A DNA stretch of 64,000 nt from Schleiferiaceae bacterium (GCA_018401735.1 JAGYKI010000005.1:1-64000), one strand, 5' to 3'. Positions 35,888 through 46,388 are shown, numbered from the stretch's first letter. Notes: generated by a model not told the origin, from the sequence alone. Numbers and translations are program-made.

Positions 35888-38593
35888 ATGAAGAAGACAA
35901 CCGCCTTGTCCCTGGCAATAGGTCTTGGAGTAACAGCCTCTATTGTAATTGCCTTTCAAACAAGTTCCGAAAGCCCTCAAGTAGATCGTTTTCAGAAATA
36001 TGAAGAGTTTTTAGCTAGCCATCCTTATAACGATGATGCACGCAAAATTGACCTAGAAGAATGGGAAAACATGCCTAAAGCAGACCGTCCCGATTTAGCT
36101 TGGCAGCAAAATTTCATCATGACTATGGATCCCGCTTTGGGTTATCCTACTCCAGAAAAATTACAACTTGCTAAAAGTAGATTGCAAGGTGCCGCCGCTC
36201 GGTATAGCATGAAAAACGCGGGTTTAGATACTAGCAATTTACCCGATTTAATTTGGGAAGAACGCGGTCCTTATGATGTAGGTGGAAGAACCAGAGCCAT
36301 TATGTATGATCCAAATGACCCAAATTTAGAGAAAGTTTGGGCGGGTGGTGTAACCGGTGGTTTATGGTATAATACCCAAATTAGCAATGCCGCCAATCCT
36401 TGGGTTCCAGTAGATGATTTTTGGAAAACTCTCTCTATTAGCGCCATCGCTCATGACCCTACAAATACCCAAACTTTTTATGTGGGTACGGGTGAAGGCT
36501 TTGGATCTGGATCAGGTGGTATGGGTGATGGACTCTATAAAAGTACCGATGGCGGTTTAACCTGGAGTCACTTAATCGCTACCACGAATATGAAATTTGT
36601 ACGCGATATTGAGGTGCGTAATGAAAATGGGCAAGGAGTTTTATATGTAGCGGTGCGCAATGCCGACTATAACGGATTTACTGCCCAAGTTGGCGATGAA
36701 GGTTTATACCGTTCTGACGATGGTGGCCAAAGCTTTACTCAAGTTATGCCTCTGGTTTCGGGTCAAAATTATCATTATGCCGTTGGCGATCTCGAAATTG
36801 GGCCCGATAACCGTATTTGGGTAGGATCAGTAAATGCTATTAGTACCAACGGAAATCGTGGTGGTGGCGACATTCTATACAGTGACGACGGTTTGAATTT
36901 CACCAGAGTTAGAAACACCGATGGAGAAAGAGTAGAATTGGCGGTAGCTCCTAGCAACGCCGCCTTTATCTATGCCCTGATTGAAAAAAATGGCGTGCTA
37001 GACAAATTGCTACGCAGCACCGACTCGGGTGCTACTTGGCAGGCTTTAGGTGAGCCTAATGATGATGATCCGGGTATTCCTTCTAGTGATTTCACTCGTG
37101 GTCAAGCTTGGTACGATTTAATTGCCCAAGTAGATCCTAATGACGAAAGCGTAGTAGTAGTAGGGGGAATTAATTTATTCCGTTCCCAAGACACAGGTAA
37201 TACCTGGCAACAAGTTTCCCATTGGTACGGCGGCTTTGGTTACCCTTATGTGCATGCCGATCAACATGAATTTATATTTAAACCTAACTCTTCCAATGAA
37301 ATTTTAAGCGGAAGTGATGGCGGGGTGGCATACTCTAGCAATTTTAATTCACCCTTCCCTTCCTTTAGCGATCGCAATGCCGCCTATAATGTTACCCAGT
37401 ATTATGCGGGAGCAATTGACCCCGGTGCTGGCTCTAATGTTATGCTAGCGGGATCGCAAGACAATGGAACCGAAAGATTTAGTCAAACAGGCTTAGGTTT
37501 TACTGATCGCGCCACCGGCGGCGATGGTGCTTATTGCTTTATTGATGAAATATCCTCTAACTTCCATATTAGCAGCTACGTTTACAATGCCTACTGGCGT
37601 TCCTTTAATAGCGGTAATTCTTTCGGTCAGCGCTTTATTAACAACGGCGATGGCCGTTTTATTAACCCCGCCGACTACGACTCCGATTTAAGCATACTCT
37701 ATGCCTGTAAAAATGCGCGTAATATTTATCGATACCGTGCGGTAAATGCATCCCATATAGAGGAGGATTTAGAAATTCGTCAGTTGGGCGGAAGCGCTAC
37801 TAATATTAAGGTTTCTCCCTATTTCGATACGGCAAGTACCGTATTCGTGGCGGGTGGATCTGGGAAACTATTTAAGGTAGATCATGCCGATGGCAGCAAG
37901 CCCGAAATTATTACCGAGCTTACTGGCTCTAATTTCCCTGCGGGTTATTTAAGCTGTATTCAGGTAGGCAGAAGCGAAGATGAACTGCTAATAACCTATT
38001 CGAATTATGGAATTCCTTCCGTTTTTTACACCAACGACGGTGGACAAACTTGGGAAATTAAGGAAGGGGACTTACCCGATATGCCCGTTAGATGGTCGCT
38101 TTTTAATCCCCGCGATTCCAATAATGTTATCCTTGCCACTGAGCTTGGAGTTTGGGAAACGCGCAATTTTATGGATGCTTCTCCCAATTGGATCCCTTCC
38201 AATAATGGACTGGCCAATGTTAGAGTAGATATGTTGCAATTAAGAATGAGCGATTATACCATTATGGCCGCCACACATGGCAGAGGCGTTTATACAGCCC
38301 AATTTGCAGGTGGCATTGGCATAGATGAGCAAGCACTTGTAAAAGCTAGTCCTGAATTTAATATCTACCCCACCCTTGCCAAGGATTTTATTACAATAGA
38401 TGGGCAAGAAGAAGGTCTTTGGGAAGTTAATTTATATAACCTTCAAGGACAAACAATCGTAAGAGATCGTTGGACCAAAGAAGCAGGCGGTAGCAAAAGA
38501 ATCTTATTGCCTAATTTAAAGTCGGGTACTTATATCTTAAATCTAAGAAAAGGTAGTTCGCTAGTTAGCCGCAAAATTCAGGTAAGGGCCTAA
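35888..38593 (+). CDS. Sortilin/BNR-repeat secreted protein with T9SS type A sorting domain
   Basis: A 901-residue exported protein with an N-terminal hydrophobic signal (about 5-22). The body (about 110-800) is a beta-propeller region marked by many Asp-box motifs: STDGGLTW, SDDGGQSF, STDSGATW, SQDTGNTW and TNDGGQTW. This resembles VPS10/sortilin-like and exo-sialidase-like proteins. The C-terminal about 80 residues (FNIYPTLAKDFITI to SLVSRKIQV) form a type A T9SS sorting domain. Asp-box propellers are often glycosidases or binding platforms; catalytic residues of sialidases are not apparent, so function is unknown. Confidence 0.85.
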   Translation: MKKTTALSLAIGLGVTASIVIAFQTSSESPQVDRFQKYEEFLASHPYNDDARKIDLEEWENMPKADRPDLAWQQNFIMTMDPALGYPTPEKLQLAKSRLQGAAARYSMKNAGLDTSNLPDLIWEERGPYDVGGRTRAIMYDPNDPNLEKVWAGGVTGGLWYNTQISNAANPWVPVDDFWKTLSISAIAHDPTNTQTFYVGTGEGFGSGSGGMGDGLYKSTDGGLTWSHLIATTNMKFVRDIEVRNENGQGVLYVAVRNADYNGFTAQVGDEGLYRSDDGGQSFTQVMPLVSGQNYHYAVGDLEIGPDNRIWVGSVNAISTNGNRGGGDILYSDDGLNFTRVRNTDGERVELAVAPSNAAFIYALIEKNGVLDKLLRSTDSGATWQALGEPNDDDPGIPSSDFTRGQAWYDLIAQVDPNDESVVVVGGINLFRSQDTGNTWQQVSHWYGGFGYPYVHADQHEFIFKPNSSNEILSGSDGGVAYSSNFNSPFPSFSDRNAAYNVTQYYAGAIDPGAGSNVMLAGSQDNGTERFSQTGLGFTDRATGGDGAYCFIDEISSNFHISSYVYNAYWRSFNSGNSFGQRFINNGDGRFINPADYDSDLSILYACKNARNIYRYRAVNASHIEEDLEIRQLGGSATNIKVSPYFDTASTVFVAGGSGKLFKVDHADGSKPEIITELTGSNFPAGYLSCIQVGRSEDELLITYSNYGIPSVFYTNDGGQTWEIKEGDLPDMPVRWSLFNPRDSNNVILATELGVWETRNFMDASPNWIPSNNGLANVRVDMLQLRMSDYTIMAATHGRGVYTAQFAGGIGIDEQALVKASPEFNIYPTLAKDFITIDGQEEGLWEVNLYNLQGQTIVRDRWTKEAGGSKRILLPNLKSGTYILNLRKGSSLVSRKIQVRA

Positions 38594-38604
38594 TACCTCA
38601 ATTT

Positions 38605-39066
38605 GTGTCCATACGAAACGCCAATATGAAGGATCTCGGAAAGCTCAAGCAGCTCTTCCGAGATTCTATTTTAAAGAGCGGCTTAGATCACTATACCGAG
38701 GGGCAATTAAAGGCTTGGAGCGATAGAGCCGATGTTTCCTCGCGTTGGCTGGGGCTGATAAAAGAACAATATACGATACTACTAGAAGCAGAAAATGAAG
38801 TGATAGGCTTTGCTTCCTTAAGAGGTGAAGACTATTTCGATTTTCTATATGTAAGCCAACATCAACAAGGTAAAGGATACGCGAAGCAACTGTATATTGC
38901 CATCTTAGCGGAAGCGAAGAAACGCGGCGCCACAAAAATATACAGTGATGTAAGCTATATGGCTAAGCCCTTCTTTCTGGCACAAGGATTTTCCATTCTC
39001 AAGGAGAATGAGAATAAACTAGGCGCAGAAATGCTAATCAACTTTAGAGTAGAAAAGGTGCTTTAA
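38605..39066 (+). CDS. GNAT-family N-acetyltransferase
   Basis: A 153-residue protein with GNAT features: the opening strand SIRNANMKDLGKL, then VIGFASLRGEDYFDFLYVSQ and the acetyl-CoA loop HQQGKGYAKQLY (R/Q-x-x-G-x-G/A type). The start is GTG at 38605; the alternative ATG at 38626 would cut the first strand of the fold. The substrate is unknown. Its 3' end overlaps the convergent purQ by 4 bp. Confidence 0.85.
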   Translation: MSIRNANMKDLGKLKQLFRDSILKSGLDHYTEGQLKAWSDRADVSSRWLGLIKEQYTILLEAENEVIGFASLRGEDYFDFLYVSQHQQGKGYAKQLYIAILAEAKKRGATKIYSDVSYMAKPFFLAQGFSILKENENKLGAEMLINFRVEKVL

Positions 39067-39764
39067 GCCTGAGCAGTGGCAGCGATATTGCTAAAAAGGC
39101 TATCGAATAAAAGACGGCCATCTTCATTGCCTAAATTAATATCTGCGGCTCTTTCTGGATGAGGCATCATGCCAAATACATTTTTACCGGCATTACAAAC
39201 TCCCGCAATATTACGAGAAGCGCCATTAAAATTTGCCTCATCGTTTATATGGCCATCTGCGGAAGCATAGCGAAACAGAATTTGATCGTTGGCTTCTAAT
39301 TGATCAAGCACTTCGTCTGAAGCATAGTAACGTCCCTCGCCGTGAGCTACGGGGATTTTATAAGTTCGTTCCCTATCTAAATTGGCCGAAATAGCGGCGG
39401 TATTGCTAGCGGGACTTAAATATACATTTTTGCAAACGAAGGTATGGCTAGTATTGTGTAAGAGGGTACCTGGCAAAAGACCGCTTTCGCATAAAACCTG
39501 AAAACCGTTGCAAACACCAAGTACATAACCACCGGCATTCGCGAAATCAATTACCGAATCCATAATGGGTGAGAATCTAGCGATAGCACCAGAACGTAAG
39601 TAATCGCCATAGGAGAATCCGCCAGGAATGGCCACCATTTCCACTTGTTTCAAGTCGGTGTCTTTATGCCAAAGCTCTACCACCTCATGACCTAAATTTT
39701 GGAGGGTGTAAATCATATCGTGATCGCAATTGCTACCTGGAAATACTACTACGCCTATTTTCAT
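39063..39764 (-). CDS. purQ: Phosphoribosylformylglycinamidine synthase subunit PurQ
   Basis: A 233-residue class I glutamine amidotransferase. The start MKIGVVVFPGSNCDHD is typical of PurQ, the nucleophile is Cys85 in GVCNGFQVL, and the His/Glu pair is in PHPERA (His202, Glu204). It supplies ammonia for FGAM synthesis in purine biosynthesis with PurL and PurS, which are not nearby. A separate PurQ is notable since many gamma-proteobacteria use a fused PurL. Confidence 0.95.
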   Translation of the reverse strand: MKIGVVVFPGSNCDHDMIYTLQNLGHEVVELWHKDTDLKQVEMVAIPGGFSYGDYLRSGAIARFSPIMDSVIDFANAGGYVLGVCNGFQVLCESGLLPGTLLHNTSHTFVCKNVYLSPASNTAAISANLDRERTYKIPVAHGEGRYYASDEVLDQLEANDQILFRYASADGHINDEANFNGASRNIAGVCNAGKNVFGMMPHPERAADINLGNEDGRLLFDSLFSNIAATAQA

Positions 39765-39841
39765 CGCTCGAATTTTTGCAAAGGTAGTATATCCGCAAAG
39801 ATATCTTTGGCGTAAATGGTAGATTTTAGTCTTCCTTAAAA

Positions 39842-39894
39842 CCCACTATTTACAAAAGGTCTGAGGCCTAACTTCTCATCGAACTCAGCTTTAA
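39842..39894 (-). repeat. Solo left end of the inverted-end repeat family, reverse orientation
   Basis: CCCACTATTTACAAAAGGTC followed by TGAGGCCTAAC and CGAACTCAGCTTTAA is the reverse complement of the left ~52 bp of the full elements, with scattered changes. It lies between purQ and the DUF4173-like gene. Confidence 0.6.
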
Positions 39895-39925
39895 AAACTC
39901 GGGTTTTCGCCTTTTCGGGTCCTTC

Positions 39926-41389
39926 CTAAAGTTTCAGTTCACGTATAGCCTGCGCATCAGCATAATTCCAACTACGCCAGCTCTGTCTCCTTTCTGTCAA
40001 GAGAAATTGCTCCTTCCTTTTATCCAGGCGAGTTTTAAACTCTTCAATACTATCTATGTAAACCCAACGCACCTCATTTTCCAAATGTCGCTCAATCTGG
40101 TATTCGATCCGTTCTAAATTAGCATAAAGCGTTGGGTAAATACGGGGCGAGAGTGTAAGGTAATGGGCTACATCGATTTCATTTGCCTGCCCATGATTTA
40201 GATTATATACTGCAACCCGCTGATCCCAGTTTACTAAGCTTAAAGCCGCTAAAAAAGCGAGAGTAAAGCCTGAACTTTGCTTTAAAACATAGCTATTATT
40301 ACGTTTAGTAGATAGCTTATAAACCAAAAGCCCTAAAGCAAAAAGAATGATTGCGATAAAAACTAGCACAGCAATGCGGCGATCGGCCAAACCATGAAAC
40401 CCGATATAATAAAAAGTTCGGCGGGCCACGGAAAGGGCCAAGACTGCATTTTGCAAAACCCATATTTGAGCAAGAAACCTTAGCCAGCCATTTTTGGGGT
40501 AAAAGTTTAGATTGGCACGGAAGTAATAAAAAATAAGACCAGCAGATAGTACCAAGCTGAAAATAAGATACCCCACTCCCTCATGAACGAAATCTTTTAG
40601 ACTAAAACTTTCGGGTATATAAAATTGAAACCACACCCACTTTATATCAATAAAATTCACAATAAAGAGGAGCAGATTAAGCATGGTGAAAAGAAGAAAT
40701 GCACTTTGGTATTCCCGCTTCAAACTTAAGTTTGTAAAAGATCCCAAACCTTTTTTCTTTGATTTTCGGCTAATAAAGTTGCTTTCATTTAGTGTTAAAA
40801 ATCTTCTGCGCTTGTCTTTGAAAATCCATCTTAAAAGTAAGAGACCGAGCAAAAGAAAAAACAGATAGGTCATGTCTAGCCCATCTAGGTAACTGAAAAA
40901 ACTGCCAAATACTGCGTCAGACCACTGCCCGAATATTTGGTTACCCTCTTTAAAAAGCAAAAAGAAGACGAAAAATATCAACAGCGGCAGAATAGCAATG
41001 CGCATGTAAAGCAAAGCCTTAGAAGGAGCCGCTTTTTTTAAAAGGGGTTCAGGCAATAAAGGGCCACGCAGCGAAAAGAAAGAAATAAAGGAATTAACAA
41101 AGGCCTCGAGTACACTAAATGAACCGAGTTGCAAAAAACTTAAGTAAGTACTAAATGCTAGGAAGAAAACAATAATACTAAGAGTGGAATGATAAAGCAG
41201 CAGGCTCACACTTGCTAGAATTAATGAGAGCAAAACAAGGCTTTCACTTTTACGAAAAGTCTGCTTAGATTCTAATCTTAAAAAGCCCAGACTGAGTAGA
41301 GAGAAAATAATCAAATTTATTCCTAAGCCTTCCTGCCAAAAAAGTATACTATATAAGACTAAAAACAGGAGGTAAATTAGATTTCGCAT
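39926..41389 (-). CDS. Polytopic membrane protein, DUF4173/DUF4153-like
   Basis: About 487 residues from ATG 41389 (ten upstream in-frame codons look spurious). There are roughly ten to twelve hydrophobic helices and a hydrophilic C-terminal tail of about 95 residues. Blocks such as RRTFYYIGFHGLADRRIAVL and NWDQRVAVYNLNHGQANEIDVAHY are typical of the DUF4173 family found in Bacteroidota and Firmicutes. The biochemical role is unknown. It is monocistronic. Confidence 0.7.
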   Translation of the reverse strand: MRNLIYLLFLVLYSILFWQEGLGINLIIFSLLSLGFLRLESKQTFRKSESLVLLSLILASVSLLLYHSTLSIIVFFLAFSTYLSFLQLGSFSVLEAFVNSFISFFSLRGPLLPEPLLKKAAPSKALLYMRIAILPLLIFFVFFLLFKEGNQIFGQWSDAVFGSFFSYLDGLDMTYLFFLLLGLLLLRWIFKDKRRRFLTLNESNFISRKSKKKGLGSFTNLSLKREYQSAFLLFTMLNLLLFIVNFIDIKWVWFQFYIPESFSLKDFVHEGVGYLIFSLVLSAGLIFYYFRANLNFYPKNGWLRFLAQIWVLQNAVLALSVARRTFYYIGFHGLADRRIAVLVFIAIILFALGLLVYKLSTKRNNSYVLKQSSGFTLAFLAALSLVNWDQRVAVYNLNHGQANEIDVAHYLTLSPRIYPTLYANLERIEYQIERHLENEVRWVYIDSIEEFKTRLDKRKEQFLLTERRQSWRSWNYADAQAIRELKL

Positions 41390-41487
41390 CGCTAAGTTAA
41401 TTTCAAAATTAACGCACAATACTGAGCTTTAGTCTTATGGCGAGAATTAAAAAAATATCTCTAGGTGAGACTTGTACCAAAAAAAAT

Positions 41488-41514
41488 AGACGCCCTAATT
41501 AAATCAGGACGCCT
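41488..41514 (-). terminator. Rho-independent terminator of the thioredoxin-like gene
   Basis: On the minus strand AGGCGTCCT...AGGGCGTCT forms a 9-bp stem with two G-T pairs, followed by ATTTTTTTT. It lies 23 bp past the stop. Confidence 0.8.
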
Positions 41515-41536
41515 ATTTGAGAGGTCTTTGAAAGGA

Positions 41537-42148
41537 TTAAACCCTTTTAATGGAGCAACCTATTTCGCGGGTATCATCATTAGAGATTTCCTTGCCTGCG
41601 TTTAATTGCTCCAAAGCTTCCTTTAAGTAATGCTTGCTCGCTTCTTTCGACTTATTTTCATATTTATCGTTAATGCTACCGCGATAAACCAGCTTCATGT
41701 CACCGTCGAATAAAAACACATGGGGTGTAGTTTTCGCACCAAATGAATCGGCCAATTTGCTATTAGAATCAATCACATAAGGCAAATCATAATTCATTTC
41801 TGAGGCATGTTTTTGCATTTCCTCCATGCTATCATCACCTTGGCGCTTCTTTTCGTTGCTATTTACTAATACCATTCCGATATTATACTTAGCCGTTAAT
41901 TCGTTCAAAGCAGGGTATTGATCTTCCCATGCTAAAACGAAAGGACAGGTGTTACAGCTAAAAATCACCAATAAGCCTTTCTCCTTTTTTAGTTGATTAA
42001 GTGTAATTTCTTTGCCACTTATTTCGGCCATAGGCAAATCTGCCATGGGCGCTTTCTTTCCTAATGACAATATTTCATTTGGCTTAAAAGCCGAAAATGA
42101 TGCCACGATCGCAAGGACCAAAAGTCCTGTTTCAATTATTCTTTTCAT
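41537..42148 (-). CDS. Secreted thioredoxin-fold protein (AhpC/TSA-Redoxin type)
   Basis: A 203-residue protein with a Sec signal-like N-terminus (about 1-20) and a thioredoxin fold. The active-site motif CNTC (Cys65, Cys68) sits in VIFSCNTCPFVLAWED, and a cis-proline loop in KTTPHVFLFD. It is probably periplasmic and handles disulfides or peroxides. The CxxC sequence NT differs from thioredoxin (GP), suggesting a more oxidising or peroxiredoxin-like role; that is inference. Confidence 0.82.
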   Translation of the reverse strand: MKRIIETGLLVLAIVASFSAFKPNEILSLGKKAPMADLPMAEISGKEITLNQLKKEKGLLVIFSCNTCPFVLAWEDQYPALNELTAKYNIGMVLVNSNEKKRQGDDSMEEMQKHASEMNYDLPYVIDSNSKLADSFGAKTTPHVFLFDGDMKLVYRGSINDKYENKSKEASKHYLKEALEQLNAGKEISNDDTREIGCSIKRV

Positions 42149-42448
42149 CTCCCCAGATTTTTAGATGTTAATAATGTCTGTCTAACACATTTGGGTGATG
42201 GAAGCTATGCTCTGAAAAAAGATAGAGATTCATCCTTATAGTAAACGGGACCCTCCTACAAATACCGTTTATCACCTACTCTCCCGAACACTAATTTGAA
42301 ATTACAAAAGTAAAGCTCCCCCTATAATGTACTTAAGACACTTAATTAACTGCAAGAACGACAAAATGTTTTATTGGAGAAAGTTAAATTTTAAATAACA
42401 CCAAGTTAATCTGCGAAAGTTTTCAACAACGGTTAAAAGAACCGTAGC
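42149..42448. other. Intergenic region, 300 bp
   Basis: Between the thioredoxin-like gene and the 698-residue secreted protein gene. I see no gene, clear promoter box or strong hairpin. Confidence 0.3.
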
Positions 42449-44545
42449 TTAGAGTCTCACACGAATACCCGGTCCAATTAAAAAGAAGCCTTTCTTTTGT
42501 TTAAGCAGGTACCCATAGCCCATATAAATTGGAAAACTCAAACGGTTTTCACTTGACGTGGGATAGAGTGAACCCAAAAATACCAAGCCGACATCACGGT
42601 TATCACTATTTTCGGAAAAGTTAAAGGCATCTAAAGCGATAAAGCCCGCCCCCAATTTAAATGGCTGAAGTTTGGCCACCTTGCGAGGATGATAAAAACT
42701 CATCTGCGCCATCATCGCAAAACTAATTCCACCAAAATTTGAAAAGTCGTTTTCACCTGCCTTTAAGATTAGCAAGCCCGCAGGAAACGAAACATCAATA
42801 TTGTAGTTAATCTTGCGCTCTAAATAAATCCGCACTTTTTTGGTAAAACCCTCCCCACCGTGTTTATCCTTCTGATGACTAAACTCTAAATCTATGGTGG
42901 CCCATTCGGGTAGATCGTAGGTTTTACTATTAATAACCTCATTGAGGTTTAGATCCTCATAGCGGCAGTCCTTCTCATTATAAAACTTAAAACGGGGAGA
43001 GTTAGAGGCGGGGCAAATAACAATATTCTCAATTTCTTGCAGCTCAATTAAAGCGCCACTCTTATTGCTAATCTTAATTTTCAGCTTCAAATATTGTTTA
43101 CCATGAAGGCCATCAATAGCATCAATTTTTTTTGGGTCAAAGCTTATTAAAACGTCCGCCAAACTCTTATCGTAAAAAATAGGTTTGGCCAATTCATTCA
43201 GTTGGTAGCGCTGCAAGCCTAAGCGGATATCAATGAAATCAAAAGACCGTGCTTTTTGGTAATCTCGTAATTGCAGCGATTTACCCAAGCTGTTACCATT
43301 TTGAAAAATCTCTATACTCCGAGTCTCTAAATTCATGGGAATTTGTAGCCTAAAAAATGCTTCATTGGCGTTTCGTACCAAAGTGTCGCCCTTTAAAATC
43401 GCTGCCCCATAAAAAGTAATTTCCCCCAAGTGCAAAGACTTACCTTCTAGCTTAACGGTTAAATTCTCACCGGGGTAAACCACCGCTCCCTCCTGCCAGT
43501 CTTTTCCTTCACGCTGCAGCGAGATGCGTGTAATTTCAGTTTTTGGATTACTATTGAAATTGGTGATAAAACGAGCTTTATCGCCATCTTTTATGTAGAG
43601 ATAACCCTCCGATTTCCGGTGGTAAGCATAGATACGCAAGAGGCATAAAACCTTATTATTATTGAGTTTACTTTTTGTGTATAACTCCGCTATTAAAGGG
43701 CCGCCCTTTTCCTCTTGGTTTTCGATGCGATAAGTTTTCCCCATCGCCAAGAAAGGATGATCCTCCAACTGAATTTCATAGGCTCGGTTATGACCCACTT
43801 CCAAAGTATAGTCTTCCTGCATTACGTCTAAAAAAGCCAAACGACTCGTTTTTACGGCAAACTCCTGCTCGGTGGCTGGAAGCTTGAAAACCAAATTGCC
43901 TTTTTTTAAAATAGGCTTCTTAGTTTGCAGGCTAAAGTTTAAAATTTGTTTACCTGCTTGCAAGGCCGACAGATGTATCAAAACCCTACTGCCATCCCGC
44001 GAAAAGCGATACTTTATGCCTTCACTCTCCTGCCAACGCTGCTCTAAAACCAGATTATCAGGATTATTGGTAATGATTTCAAAGACTTTTTCCTCGCCAA
44101 TAAACAGCACATCGTCTTTGGGATAAAATGCAACATAAGTTGGATGTACCGCCAAAAGAGGAATCTGAAATTGCGGCCCATCTCCTCGCTTACTTTTAAA
44201 CTTTAAGGCCAGGAAGTCGCTATTATTCAAATCACTAAAACGGATCTTATATTGTTGCTCATCACCGCTACTAAAGCTGTCTACCACCGCATAATCACTG
44301 CTGGGCATCAGGCGAAAGCCTTTTGTACTAGTAACATTTTTAAAGGAAACTTGGGCTAGCGTTAAAGCATCGCTGTACTGAAACATCAAGAAATTCTGCA
44401 TTTTAAAGCGCCTTAAATCTTGTGGCCAGCGATACTCCGTGGTGTCTACTGACAAGTTTAAATCCTTTATAAATGCAGAAGGGGACTGCCCCCAAAGAGC
44501 GGTCCCCCACATAAATAATAATGTATAGCGTAACAATTTACCCAT
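42449..44545 (-). CDS. Unrecognised secreted beta-rich protein
   Basis: A 698-residue protein with a Sec signal ending ALWGQ. The body is strand-rich with many extracellular-type segments, and I do not recognise a family. The C-terminal ~130 residues contain alternating hydrophobic/polar strands (KLGAGFIALDAF, VGLVFLGSLYP, FPIYMGYGYLL) and end LIGPGIRVRL, like a small outer-membrane beta-barrel or the end of one. It has no T9SS sorting motif. It could be an outer-membrane protein with a large periplasmic or surface domain, possibly related to T9SS accessory proteins; this is a guess. It is monocistronic. Confidence 0.6.
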   Translation of the reverse strand: MGKLLRYTLLFMWGTALWGQSPSAFIKDLNLSVDTTEYRWPQDLRRFKMQNFLMFQYSDALTLAQVSFKNVTSTKGFRLMPSSDYAVVDSFSSGDEQQYKIRFSDLNNSDFLALKFKSKRGDGPQFQIPLLAVHPTYVAFYPKDDVLFIGEEKVFEIITNNPDNLVLEQRWQESEGIKYRFSRDGSRVLIHLSALQAGKQILNFSLQTKKPILKKGNLVFKLPATEQEFAVKTSRLAFLDVMQEDYTLEVGHNRAYEIQLEDHPFLAMGKTYRIENQEEKGGPLIAELYTKSKLNNNKVLCLLRIYAYHRKSEGYLYIKDGDKARFITNFNSNPKTEITRISLQREGKDWQEGAVVYPGENLTVKLEGKSLHLGEITFYGAAILKGDTLVRNANEAFFRLQIPMNLETRSIEIFQNGNSLGKSLQLRDYQKARSFDFIDIRLGLQRYQLNELAKPIFYDKSLADVLISFDPKKIDAIDGLHGKQYLKLKIKISNKSGALIELQEIENIVICPASNSPRFKFYNEKDCRYEDLNLNEVINSKTYDLPEWATIDLEFSHQKDKHGGEGFTKKVRIYLERKINYNIDVSFPAGLLILKAGENDFSNFGGISFAMMAQMSFYHPRKVAKLQPFKLGAGFIALDAFNFSENSDNRDVGLVFLGSLYPTSSENRLSFPIYMGYGYLLKQKKGFFLIGPGIRVRL

Positions 44546-44583
44546 GACTTTAGAATGAAAGCAAAGGAAAAAAATTGCGGCGA

Positions 44584-46134
44584 CTATAAAGGAATATTTC
44601 CGTGCTTCTTCTTCGGCATGCTATCCACTTTATTTTCGAGCATCTTAAACGCTTTGATTAATTTCTGACGGGTTTCGTCGGGACGAATAACCTGATCTAC
44701 ATAACCACGAGCGGCGGCGCGATATGGATTGGCGAAGATTTTGGCATACTCGGCTTCCTTCTCTGCTAATTTTGCGGCGGGATCTTCTGCTGCTATAATT
44801 TCCTTACGGAAGATGATTTCCGCGGCGCCTTTCGCACCCATAACAGCAATTTCGGCCGATGGCCAAGCGTAATTCATATCTGCGCCAATGTGCTTGGAGT
44901 TCATTACGTCGTAGGCACCACCGTAGGCCTTGCGCGTAATAACCGTAATACGCGGCACGGTCGCTTCGCTAAAGGCATATAATAATTTAGCTCCATTGGT
45001 AATAATGGCATTCCATTCCTGATCTGTTCCAGGCAGGAAACCAGGCACATCTTCAAATACCAATAGAGGAATATTAAAGCTGTCGCAGAAGCGCACAAAA
45101 CGAGCTGCTTTAGTAGAGGAATCAATATCTAAAACACCCGCTAAATAGGCCGGCTGATTGGCCACAATACCGATGCTTTTTCCAGCTAATCGCGCAAATC
45201 CCACTACAATATTTTGGGCAAAATCTTTATGTACTTCTAAAAAGCTGTTCTCGTCTACCGTGCCGTCAATAACCTCGCGGATATCGTATGGCTGATTCGG
45301 GTTGTCGGGAATTATAGAATTTAACACCTCACGCGTTTCGTCGCCTGCCTCATAAGGTAAAGAAGGAGCCTCTTCTTCGCAGTTTTGGGGCATATAGCCC
45401 AGTAATTTGCGGAAGCCGTTTATACAAGCTAGTTCGTTTGCATAGGTAAAGTGGGTAACGCCAGACTTGCTACTATGCGCTGATGCACCGCCCAATTCTT
45501 CAGCGGTAACCTCTTCGTGCGTTACTGTTTTTACAACGTTTGGTCCCGTTACAAACATGTAGCTGGTTCCTTCTACCATGCCAATAAAATCGGTTAATGC
45601 GGGAGAGTAAACCGCACCACCCGCACATGGGCCCATAATAGCAGAAAGCTGAGGGATAACACCACTCGCTCTGGTGTTGCGATAAAAAATATCGGCATAG
45701 CCTCCGAGCGATACCACTCCTTCCTGAATACGAGCACCGCCTGAATCGTTAAGACCAATAACGGGCGCTCCGTTTTTCATAGCAAGATCCATTACTTGAC
45801 AAATTTTCTCAGCATGGGCTTCGGCCAAGGAGCCGCCAAGTACGGTGAAATCTTGGGCAAAAACATAAACCAAACGGCCGTCTATTGTTCCAAAACCTGT
45901 TACAACACCATCGCCTAAAATTTTCTGCTTATCCAAACCGAAATCTACCGAACGATGCATTACCAACATTCCCGTTTCCTCAAAACTTCCTTCGTCTAAC
46001 AAAAAGTGAATTCTTTCCCGGGCGGTTAATTTCCCTTTCGCGTGCTGCGCAGCGATACGTTTTTCGCCCCCACCTTTCTGAGCCTCAGCGATTTTCGCTT
46101 CTAGAAGCTCTATTTTATCTTGCATGTTAGACAT
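44584..46134 (-). CDS. pccB: Acyl-CoA (propionyl-CoA) carboxylase beta subunit
   Basis: About 516 residues from ATG 46134; the further upstream in-frame codons look non-coding. It is a carboxyltransferase with two crotonase-like halves: the N-half has [21 protein letters not shown] and [14 protein letters not shown], the C-half has [17 protein letters not shown] and [12 protein letters not shown]. It transfers carboxyl from biotin to propionyl-CoA to give methylmalonyl-CoA. The epimerase acting next is encoded at 1-150. The biotin carboxylase alpha subunit is not nearby. Methylcrotonyl-CoA carboxylase is less likely because of the [22 protein letters not shown] pattern. Confidence 0.9.
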   Translation of the reverse strand: MSNMQDKIELLEAKIAEAQKGGGEKRIAAQHAKGKLTARERIHFLLDEGSFEETGMLVMHRSVDFGLDKQKILGDGVVTGFGTIDGRLVYVFAQDFTVLGGSLAEAHAEKICQVMDLAMKNGAPVIGLNDSGGARIQEGVVSLGGYADIFYRNTRASGVIPQLSAIMGPCAGGAVYSPALTDFIGMVEGTSYMFVTGPNVVKTVTHEEVTAEELGGASAHSSKSGVTHFTYANELACINGFRKLLGYMPQNCEEEAPSLPYEAGDETREVLNSIIPDNPNQPYDIREVIDGTVDENSFLEVHKDFAQNIVVGFARLAGKSIGIVANQPAYLAGVLDIDSSTKAARFVRFCDSFNIPLLVFEDVPGFLPGTDQEWNAIITNGAKLLYAFSEATVPRITVITRKAYGGAYDVMNSKHIGADMNYAWPSAEIAVMGAKGAAEIIFRKEIIAAEDPAAKLAEKEAEYAKIFANPYRAAARGYVDQVIRPDETRQKLIKAFKMLENKVDSMPKKKHGNIPL

Positions 46135-46262
46135 GGTAATTGTAATTTTTTCGGATTTTAAAAACACCGCAAATTACTAAAGAAGGCTTAGAAGGAAGCT
46201 AACATTTGTTAGCTTTTTAATAAAAACAAGAGCCCACTTAGTTCCGTATTAAATATCAAGAT

Positions 46263-46299
46263 CAGGCTGACGTTTATTTTCAGCCCGAACTCAGTTTAA
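46263..46299. repeat. Solo right end of the inverted-end repeat family
   Basis: CAGGCTGACGTTTATTTTCA followed by GCCCGAACTCAGTTTAA resembles the right end of the full elements (TGAGGCTATGATTTATAGTC then GAACTCACGTTAA) with several changes. Confidence 0.4.
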
Positions 46300-46358
46300 G
46301 GGTGATTGCTGGATGGCGACAAAATGAGAATAAGTACTCGAAGCAGAAAGCGCAAAAA

Positions 46359-46388
46359 AAAAGGGTCAGAATTTCTTCTGACCCTTTT
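46359..46388 (-). terminator. Rho-independent terminator of the Spy/CpxP-like gene
   Basis: AAAAGGGTCAGAA-TTTC-TTCTGACCCTTTT is a perfect 13-bp stem, 18 bp past the stop and followed on the minus strand by a T run. Confidence 0.9.
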
